64,000 nt of DNA from Brevibacterium sanguinis (GTDB lineage Bacteria; Actinomycetota; Actinomycetes; Actinomycetales; Brevibacteriaceae), in NCBI RefSeq assembly GCF_003315415.1, contig NZ_QNSB01000005.1, positions 248,001 through 312,000 of the forward strand. Reading direction: 5' to 3'. Under the pieces are notes generated by a model. It was not told the DNA's origin and ran no database searches. It worked only from the letters and a program-made list of their open reading frames with translations. The translations under genes and the position numbers were made by a program. Each line of letters starts with the position of its first letter. Positions within the stretch are counted from its first letter, which is position 1. Shown here one piece after another: positions 58,850 through 64,000 of this stretch.

Positions 58850-59476
58850 ATGAGAACACAGCTGCTGGTCATGGACGTCGACTCGACCTTCATCAACGAG
58901 GAGGTCATCGACCTCATCGCCGATCACGCCGGGGTCGGCGACGAGGTCGCCGCGATCACGGAGCGGGCGATGGCCGGTGAGCTGGACTTCGCGGCCTCCC
59001 TGGCCGAGCGCGTCGGCCTGCTGGCGGGGCTGCCGGTGAGCGTGCTCGACGAGGTGCGCGAGGAGATCACCCTGACGACCGGGGCCCGGGAGCTCGTCGC
59101 GGCGGTGAGCGCCGGAGGCGGGCGCGTCGCCCTGGTCTCGGGAGGGTTCACCGAGGTCATCGCCCCGCTGGCCACCGAGGTCGGGATCACCGACGTCTTC
59201 GCCAACAGCTTCGAGATCGATCGCGGACGGCTCACCGGCCGCACCCGCGGCCGGGTCATCGACCCCGGTGCGAAGGCGGCGATCTTCGCGGAGCTCGTGT
59301 CCGCCTACGAGTGCGACCCCGCCGCGACCGTGGCGGTCGGCGACGGGGCCAATGACATCGGCATGATCCGCGCGGCGGGCCTCGGCGTCGCGTTCTGCGC
59401 GAAGCCCGCGCTCGCCGAGGCGGCCGACGCGGTCGTCGTCGACCGTGACCTGCGTGAGGTCCTCAGCCTGCTCTGA
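58850..59476 (+). CDS. serB: Phosphoserine phosphatase SerB
   Basis: 208 aa HAD enzyme, last step of serine synthesis. Motif I MDVDSTFINEEVIDLIA (nucleophile Asp9, Asp11), motif II ALVSGGFTEVI, motif III with VAVGDGANDIGMI. ACT domain absent; this is the short form. The ATG at 58850 is chosen because GAGGGA is 9 bases upstream; the GTG at 58841 would directly abut that site. Confidence 0.93.
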   Translation: MRTQLLVMDVDSTFINEEVIDLIADHAGVGDEVAAITERAMAGELDFAASLAERVGLLAGLPVSVLDEVREEITLTTGARELVAAVSAGGGRVALVSGGFTEVIAPLATEVGITDVFANSFEIDRGRLTGRTRGRVIDPGAKAAIFAELVSAYECDPAATVAVGDGANDIGMIRAAGLGVAFCAKPALAEAADAVVVDRDLREVLSLL

Positions 59477-59509
59477 GCCGGTGGTCCGGGCAGGCGGTCC
59501 GCGCGCGGT

Positions 59510-60010
59510 TCAGACGCCGTGGAAGTACCGCAGCTGCGGCTGCGGGTACGCTCCGGGCTCGACGTCCCAGTCGGGGAGGTCGAACACGGCGATCGACGAG
59601 GGCCGGAACGACTCCGGGACGCCGAAGCCGGGGCACAGGCGGCCGATCACCTCGGCGACGGCGGGCTGGTGACCGACGATGTAGGCGCAGCGGGACCCGG
59701 TCGGGATCGAGCGGATCGCGTCGAGCCAGTCCTCGACCCCGCCCTGGTAGAGGGACTCGTCGAGCCGCAGGCGCAGACCCGTCTCGGCCGAGTCCCCGTG
59801 GTGGGCGTTGACGGCCTCGACGACGGCCTGACCCGTCTGCACGGTGCGCCGGGCCGCCGAGGCGATGGCCACGTCGGGTGACCAGCGCTCGGCGATCTCG
59901 GCTCCGGCCTCGACGGCCTGCGCCAGGCCCTTCGCATCGAGCGTGCGTTCGGCGTCGGTCGGACCGTCGTCCTCCGCCTTCGCGTGGCGGGCCAGGATGA
60001 GCACAGGCAT
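59510..60010 (-). CDS. SixA-type histidine phosphatase
   Basis: 166 aa. Motif LILARHAKAEDDGPTDAERTLDAKGLAQA with the nucleophile His at residue 8, SAARRTVQTGQ and a second His in YIVGHQPAVAEVIGRL. Short phosphohistidine phosphatases of the SixA family. Lies 25 bases downstream of fabI, with AAGGAG upstream of the ATG, so it is probably in the fabG-fabI transcript; no functional link is known. Confidence 0.88.
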   Translation of the reverse strand: MPVLILARHAKAEDDGPTDAERTLDAKGLAQAVEAGAEIAERWSPDVAIASAARRTVQTGQAVVEAVNAHHGDSAETGLRLRLDESLYQGGVEDWLDAIRSIPTGSRCAYIVGHQPAVAEVIGRLCPGFGVPESFRPSSIAVFDLPDWDVEPGAYPQPQLRYFHGV

Positions 60011-60035
60011 CACGTACTCCTTCGGTGGCAGGAGA

Positions 60036-60794
60036 TCAGGCGCCGGTGGAGTGGAAGCCGCCGTCGACGTGGACCATCTCACCCGTGGTCGCCGGGAACC
60101 AGTCGGAGAGGAGCGCGACGATCGCCTTGCCGGCGGGAGTCGTGTCCTTCTGGTCCCAGCCGAGAGGAGCGCGTTCGCCCCACATGTCCTCGAGCGTGCC
60201 GAAGCCGGGGATCGAGGTCGCCGCGGTCGTCTTCAGCGGGCCCGCGGAGACGAGGTTGACGCGCACGCCGTCCTCGCCGACGTACTTCGCCAGGTACCGG
60301 GCGGTCGACTCGAAGGCGGCCTTGGCCACGCCCATCCAGTCGTAGACGGGCCAGGAGATCGTCGCGTCGAAGGTCAGTCCCACGACGCCGGCGCCCGGGT
60401 TGAGGACGGGCTTGGCGGCGACGGTGATCGCCTTGAGGGAGTAGGCCGAGACGTGGATCGCGGCGGAGACCGACTCCCACGGGGTGTCGAGGAACACGCC
60501 GCCCAGGGCGTCCTTCGGGGCGAAGGCGATCGCGTGGACGATGCCGTCGATGTTGCCCTCGAGGCGTTCGGGCAGGGCGGCGAGGTCGTCCTCGTTGGTC
60601 GCGTCGAGCTCGATCACCCGCGGGGTGGTCGGGAGGCGCTCGGCGATGACCTGTGTGATCTTCATCTGCCGGCCGAAGCTCGAGAGGATGACCTCGGCTC
60701 CCTGCTCCTGGGCGATGCGGGCGGCTGCGAAGGCGATCGAGGCCTCGGTCAGCACACCGGTGACGAGGATGCGCTTTCCCTCAAGAATTCCCAT
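60036..60794 (-). CDS. fabI: InhA-type enoyl-[acyl-carrier-protein] reductase (NADH)
   Basis: 252 aa SDR. MGILEGKRILVTGVLTEASIAFAAARIAQEQGAEV, and the catalytic Tyr-x6-Lys region VYDWMGVAKAAFEST, match FabI/InhA. Performs the last step of fatty-acid elongation. The InhA cofactor-loop motif HSIGF reads HAIAF here (residues 87-91), giving Ala at the position of InhA Ser94. Preceded by fabG, the same order as mycobacterial fabG1-inhA. Confidence 0.94.
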   Translation of the reverse strand: MGILEGKRILVTGVLTEASIAFAAARIAQEQGAEVILSSFGRQMKITQVIAERLPTTPRVIELDATNEDDLAALPERLEGNIDGIVHAIAFAPKDALGGVFLDTPWESVSAAIHVSAYSLKAITVAAKPVLNPGAGVVGLTFDATISWPVYDWMGVAKAAFESTARYLAKYVGEDGVRVNLVSAGPLKTTAATSIPGFGTLEDMWGERAPLGWDQKDTTPAGKAIVALLSDWFPATTGEMVHVDGGFHSTGA

Positions 60795-60861
60795 TGTGGT
60801 CCTTTCTTCGAAGATGCTCGCGACGAGCGGTGGTGGGTGGTGCTCGTGAAGGTGTCCGTGC

Positions 60862-61572
60862 TCAGTGTCCCATGCCGAGTCCGCCGTCGACGGGGATGAC
60901 GGCTCCGGAGATGTAGGCGGCGTCGTCGGAGGCGACCCAGCGCACGACCTTCGCGACCTCCTCGGCCTCGGCGAAGCGCTTGGCCGGGATCGTGGCCAGG
61001 TACTCGCTGCGCTGCTTGTCGCTGAGCTCGTCGGTCATGTCAGTGCGGATGAAGCCGGGGGCGACGACGTTGGCGGTGATCCCCCGTGAGCCGAGCTCAC
61101 GCGTGACCGAGCGGGCCAGGCCGACGAGACCCGCCTTCGAGGACGAGTAGTTGGCCTGCCCGGGGACCCCGTAGAGGCCCGAGACCGAGGAGATGAGCAC
61201 GATCCGTCCCCGTTTGGCGCGGATCATGCCGGTGATGGCGCGCTTGACGGTGCGGAATGCACCGGTGAGGTTGGTGTCGACGACGGCTTCGAACTCGTCG
61301 TCGCTCATGCGCATGAGCAGGTTGTCCCGGGTGATGCCCGCGTTGGCGACGACCACCTCGACGGGGCCGAGCTCCTCCTCGACCCGGCTGAATGCCCGGT
61401 CGAGTGATGCGGTGTCGGTGACATCGGCGGCGACGGCCAGTGCGCCCTCGGGGGCGTCTCCGTTGCGCGAGGTGACGGCCACCTTGTCGCCGGAAGCGAG
61501 GAACTCCTCGGCGATGGTGCGGCCGATCCCGCGGTTGCCCCCGGTGACGAGGACTACGCGTGGTTCAGACAC
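60862..61572 (-). CDS. fabG: 3-oxoacyl-[acyl-carrier-protein] reductase FabG (MabA-like)
   Basis: 236 aa SDR. Cofactor motif VTGGNRGIGRTIAEE, NAGITRDNLLMRM, and the Ser-Tyr-Lys triad in LISSVSGLYGVPGQANYSSSKAGLVG. Reduces 3-oxoacyl-ACP before FabI acts. GTG start with AGGAG 6 bases upstream. 67 bp separate it from fabI. A 19-bp palindrome lies in the divergent region upstream. Confidence 0.94.
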   Translation of the reverse strand: MSEPRVVLVTGGNRGIGRTIAEEFLASGDKVAVTSRNGDAPEGALAVAADVTDTASLDRAFSRVEEELGPVEVVVANAGITRDNLLMRMSDDEFEAVVDTNLTGAFRTVKRAITGMIRAKRGRIVLISSVSGLYGVPGQANYSSSKAGLVGLARSVTRELGSRGITANVVAPGFIRTDMTDELSDKQRSEYLATIPAKRFAEAEEVAKVVRWVASDDAAYISGAVIPVDGGLGMGH

Positions 61573-61602
61573 GGATCTCTCCTGTTGGTCGACGAATACA
61601 GA

Positions 61603-61621
61603 CCAAACCTACCGTGTTTGG
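61603..61621. promoter_or_regulatory. Palindromic candidate operator upstream of fabG
   Basis: CCAAAC-N7-GTTTGG, perfect 6-bp arms, 31 bp upstream of the fabG start. Reasonable position for a regulator of the fabG-fabI transcript; no regulator gene is nearby. A -10-like TATGAT for the divergent DUF3099 gene is at 61656-61661. Confidence 0.45.
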
Positions 61622-61689
61622 CACCGGCGTCGATACGACTCCCACAATGCAGGAGTATGATTTTGTCGACCAACCGATCGAAGAAGGAC

Positions 61690-62094
61690 ATGTCCAAGCA
61701 CCCGCAGCAGATCACGACGGCCGACACCGCCCTCGACGACGACATGCGATCGCGGATCATCAAGTACTCGATCACGATGGGCATCCGGACCGTCTGCTTC
61801 GTGGCCGCCTACTTCGCGTTCGACGCCTCGGCCCCGGTCCTCATGTGGATCTTCGTCGCCGGAGCCGTCGTCCTCCCCTATCCCGCGGTGATCTTCGCCA
61901 ACGCCGGGCGCGAGCGGACGCGCGACGACCGCTCGGCCCTCATCGACGCCGCCCCGCGCCCCGAACTGCCGCCGGCGCGCGGTGAGACGCTGACCGGCGA
62001 TGTCGTCGCAGATCCTGGTGAGGGTAGCGTTGTCGCCGGGGACGTCGTCGAGGAACCGACGGAGGCCCCCGAGTCGAAGCCGAATGGGGAGTGA
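61690..62094 (+). CDS. DUF3099 family membrane protein
   Basis: 134 aa. Two membrane helices follow a short cytoplasmic segment: SRIIKYSITMGIRTVCFVAAYFAF and APVLMWIFVAGAVVLPYPAVIFANAG. The C-terminal ~50 residues are Asp/Glu/Pro-rich and probably disordered. Function unknown; common in actinobacteria. AAGAAGGAC precedes the ATG. Followed 3 bases later by the small zinc-ribbon-like gene. Confidence 0.88.
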   Translation: MSKHPQQITTADTALDDDMRSRIIKYSITMGIRTVCFVAAYFAFDASAPVLMWIFVAGAVVLPYPAVIFANAGRERTRDDRSALIDAAPRPELPPARGETLTGDVVADPGEGSVVAGDVVEEPTEAPESKPNGE

Positions 62095-62097
62095 GAG

Positions 62098-62310
62098 TTG
62101 AACCGTGAGCTCCAGTGCTCGGCCAAGGGCTGCCGAGCCGATGCCACCCGCGCGATCCTGTGGAACAACCCGCGACTGCACACCCCGGTGCGGCGCAAGG
62201 TGTGGCTGGCCTGTGACGAACATCTCGACCACCTGCGCGAGTTCCACCGTCTGCGCGGCTTCTACGTCGCCGATGTCGGACTCGACGAGATCCCGGAGGA
62301 CGCCGGCTGA
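62098..62310 (+). CDS. Small Cys-rich conserved protein (zinc-ribbon-like)
   Basis: 70 aa, TTG start preceded by GGGGAGTGAGAG. A conserved pattern CSAKGC ... ILWNNPRLHTP ... VWLACDEHLDHLREFHRLRGFY gives Cys/Cys...Cys/His, a likely zinc site. Homologues are often called 'acetone carboxylase' in databases without support. Its stop overlaps the SURF1 start by one base (TGATG), so it may act with the respiratory gene. Confidence 0.82.
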   Translation: MNRELQCSAKGCRADATRAILWNNPRLHTPVRRKVWLACDEHLDHLREFHRLRGFYVADVGLDEIPEDAG

Positions 62311-63209
62311 TGGCGCGCTACTCGTTCCTGCTCAGCGCCCGCTGGCTCAAGTACATGGCGATGACCGTCATCGTCGTCATCGCGTGCGTGGTCCTGGCCC
62401 TGTGGCAGAAGGACCGCCAGGAGCAGCGGAGTGCGGAGATCGCCACGATCGAGGCGAACTACTCCGCCGAGCCCGTCGACGTCGAGGAGCTCCTCGACTC
62501 CACCTCGGCGACCCTGGATCCGGGAGACGAATGGCGCCCGGTCGCCCTCACCGGTGAGTACCGGGCGGAGGACACCGTGCTCGCCCGCAACCGCACCGTC
62601 AACGATCGGACCGGCTTCTACGTCGTCGTCCCGTTCCGGCTCGAGACCGGAGAGACGATCGCGCTCGTGCGCGGGTGGATCCCCGACGCCGAGGCGGTGC
62701 CCGCGGCCCCGAGCGGCGTGCAGACCGTCACCGCCCGCCTCCGCCCGGCGCAGGACGGATCGGACGACAGGAATCCCGAGGGCATGATCAGGGCGATCGA
62801 TCCCGAGCGGATCCCCGGGATGGACGAGGGCTATGCGCAGGTCTACGGCGAGGTCGCCCTCGACGACGTCCGCCCCGACGGGACCGACGGGCAGGGTCTG
62901 ACGGCGCTGCCCGAACCCGATCGCAACCCCGGCAACCACCTGTCCTACATGCTCCAGTGGTTCACCTTCGGGGTGATGATCATCATCGCCGTGGCGATCT
63001 CGGCGCGTCGGGAGCGCGCGGCGGCCGCCGAGGCGAGCCAGGGGCCGGCGGGAGAGGTCGAGTACGTCGTCGTCGACAAGGCCGCCCTCGCCGCCGGGGC
63101 GAAGATCCGGCCGGGCAGCCGCTACGGCCGCCACCGGCTCGGTGCTCCGGTCGTGCACGGCAGGGACGAGGCCGACGAGGACGCCCTGCTCGACGACCGC
63201 TTCCGGTAG
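62310..63209 (+). CDS. SURF1 family cytochrome oxidase biogenesis protein
   Basis: 299 aa. Two membrane anchors flank the extracytoplasmic domain: the N-terminal LSARWLKYMAMTVIVVIACVVLALWQ and the C-terminal MLQWFTFGVMIIIAVAISARR. The signature VALTGEYRAEDTVLARNRTVNDRTGFYVVVPFRLETG and ALVRGWIP are present. SURF1 helps assemble the aa3-type oxidase (heme a insertion). A ~60-residue charged cytoplasmic tail follows. Last of the DUF3099/zinc-ribbon/SURF1 group. Confidence 0.92.
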   Translation: MARYSFLLSARWLKYMAMTVIVVIACVVLALWQKDRQEQRSAEIATIEANYSAEPVDVEELLDSTSATLDPGDEWRPVALTGEYRAEDTVLARNRTVNDRTGFYVVVPFRLETGETIALVRGWIPDAEAVPAAPSGVQTVTARLRPAQDGSDDRNPEGMIRAIDPERIPGMDEGYAQVYGEVALDDVRPDGTDGQGLTALPEPDRNPGNHLSYMLQWFTFGVMIIIAVAISARRERAAAAEASQGPAGEVEYVVVDKAALAAGAKIRPGSRYGRHRLGAPVVHGRDEADEDALLDDRFR

Positions 63210-63267
63210 GCGGCCGGACGCCACCGGGGCCGCACCGCGTGCCTCAGTCCAGGGCGACGCCCGTGCC

Positions 63268-64000
63268 TCAGGTCAGGGTGACGAGGTCGAGGTAGGACTC
63301 GTTCCACAGGTCCTCGTCTCCGTCAGGCAGCAGGAGCACCCGATCGGGGTCGAGGGCGGCAACGGCCCCCTCGTCGTGGGTGACGAGGATGATCGCGCCC
63401 TCGTAGCGGCGGATCGCGGCGAGGATCTCCTCACGCGAAGCCGGATCGAGGTTGTTCGTCGGCTCGTCGAGGAGGAGGACGTTCGCGCTCGAGACGACGA
63501 GCGTCGCCAGCGCCAGCCGGGTCTTCTCACCGCCGGAGAGCACGCGGGCGGGCTTGTGGACGTCGTCGCCGGAGAACAGGAACGAGCCGAGCACGGTCCG
63601 CACCGCGGTGTCGTCGAGGTGCGGTGAGGAGCTGCGCATGTTCTCGAGCACGCTGCGATCGAGGTCGAGGGTCTCGTGCTCCTGCGCGTAGTAGCCGAGC
63701 TTGAGTCCGTGACCGGGGATGACGGTCCCCGAGTCCGGTTCGTCGAGGCCGGCGAGGAGGCGCAGGAGCGTCGTCTTGCCCGCGCCGTTGAATCCGAGGA
63801 TGACGACACGGGAGCCCTTGTCGATCGCGAGGTCGACGCCGGTGAAGACCTCGGTCGAGCCGTAGCTGCGCGAGAGCCCCTCGGCCGTCAGCGGCACTCG
63901 GCCGCAGTCGGCGGGCGCCGGGAACCGGAGGTTCGCGACCTTGTCCGTGCTGCGTTCGTCCTCGAGGCCGGCCATCATCCGCTCGGCCCGCTTGACCATC
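63268..64000 (-). CDS. ABC-F family ATPase, C-terminal part (cut by window edge)
   Basis: 244 codons visible; the frame runs past the window edge, so the start of the gene lies beyond 64000. The second ATPase domain is present: ILGFNGAGKTTLLRLLAGLDEPDSG (Walker A), GYYAQEHETLD, LSGGEKTRLALATLVVSSANVLLLDEPTNNLDPASREEIL and LVTHDEGAVAALDPDRVLLL. The stretch before it (KRAERMMAGLEDER) is the P-site tRNA interaction motif linker typical of ABC-F. Acts on ribosomes; individual role unknown. Confidence 0.93.
   Translation of the reverse strand, partial: MVKRAERMMAGLEDERSTDKVANLRFPAPADCGRVPLTAEGLSRSYGSTEVFTGVDLAIDKGSRVVILGFNGAGKTTLLRLLAGLDEPDSGTVIPGHGLKLGYYAQEHETLDLDRSVLENMRSSSPHLDDTAVRTVLGSFLFSGDDVHKPARVLSGGEKTRLALATLVVSSANVLLLDEPTNNLDPASREEILAAIRRYEGAIILVTHDEGAVAALDPDRVLLLPDGDEDLWNESYLDLVTLT

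Overview
The window is a GC-rich stretch of an actinobacterial chromosome. The evidence for Actinomycetota is a complete Pup-proteasome locus (dop, pup, prcB, prcA, pafA, ARC ATPase, PafB/PafC), the mycothiol gene mshC, SecA2, an ImuA'/ImuB/DnaE2 mutasome, an InhA-type enoyl reductase paired with FabG, and many leaderless genes. From memory of gene order, positions 1-29000 follow the Mycobacterium tuberculosis order Rv2090 to Rv2137c. The set looks like order Micrococcales, perhaps Brevibacteriaceae, but I cannot fix the genus.

Layout. 1-3361: 3' part of a 5'-3' exonuclease fused to a DEDDh exonuclease, then secA2. 3395-9132 (minus): pafB-pafC-tatA-tatC-helY, a tightly coupled operon. 9172-10296: DUF3866 gene. 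10341-16386 (minus): dop-pup-prcB-prcA-pafA followed by two FKBP prolyl isomerase genes. 16831-20697 (minus): M50 protease, trmI, ARC. 20806-29000: RecB-like nuclease, HAD phosphatase, PAC2 protein, mshC, the SCO1664/DUF3090/phosphomutase/UppP/DUF5703 set and a degenerate aldo-keto reductase. 29008-31450: DMT-type permease, M20 peptidase and tRNA-Leu(GAG). 31536-37750: HtdX/FabG4/FadA2-like lipid genes with a TetR regulator and an acyl-CoA oxidase, controlled from a palindromic operator. 37795-40176: metX and metY. 40457-46239: SOS mutasome imuA'-imuB-dnaE2 behind a perfect LexA box. 46278-49804: DUF222/HNH protein and a lipase maturation factor. 49932-53558: methyltransferase, cupin, trmL, pdxK, rpmE2, ybaK. 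53551-55412: a conserved phosphatase-like gene and two decayed genes, a frameshifted alpha/beta hydrolase and a RhuM/Fic gene that has lost its Fic core. 55449-64000: rRNA methyltransferase, TauE/SafE transporter, ABC ATPase, serB, sixA, fabG-fabI, small conserved genes, SURF1 and the end of an ABC-F gene.

How the parts work together. Protein fate dominates the left third: pupylation, degradation by the proteasome, Tat and SecA2 export, prolyl isomerases. DNA repair appears twice, as PafBC (the LexA-independent DNA-damage activator in mycobacteria) and as the LexA-controlled mutasome. Fatty-acid chemistry appears twice, in the TetR-controlled cluster and in fabG-fabI.

A striking regularity is a TANNNT-like -10 box 6-8 nt before the start codon of at least 14 genes, the signature of leaderless transcription. 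No CRISPR array, rRNA, intact insertion sequence or prophage was seen. There is no gene-free stretch over 300 bases; the longest are 40177-40456 and 48048-48310, both described.
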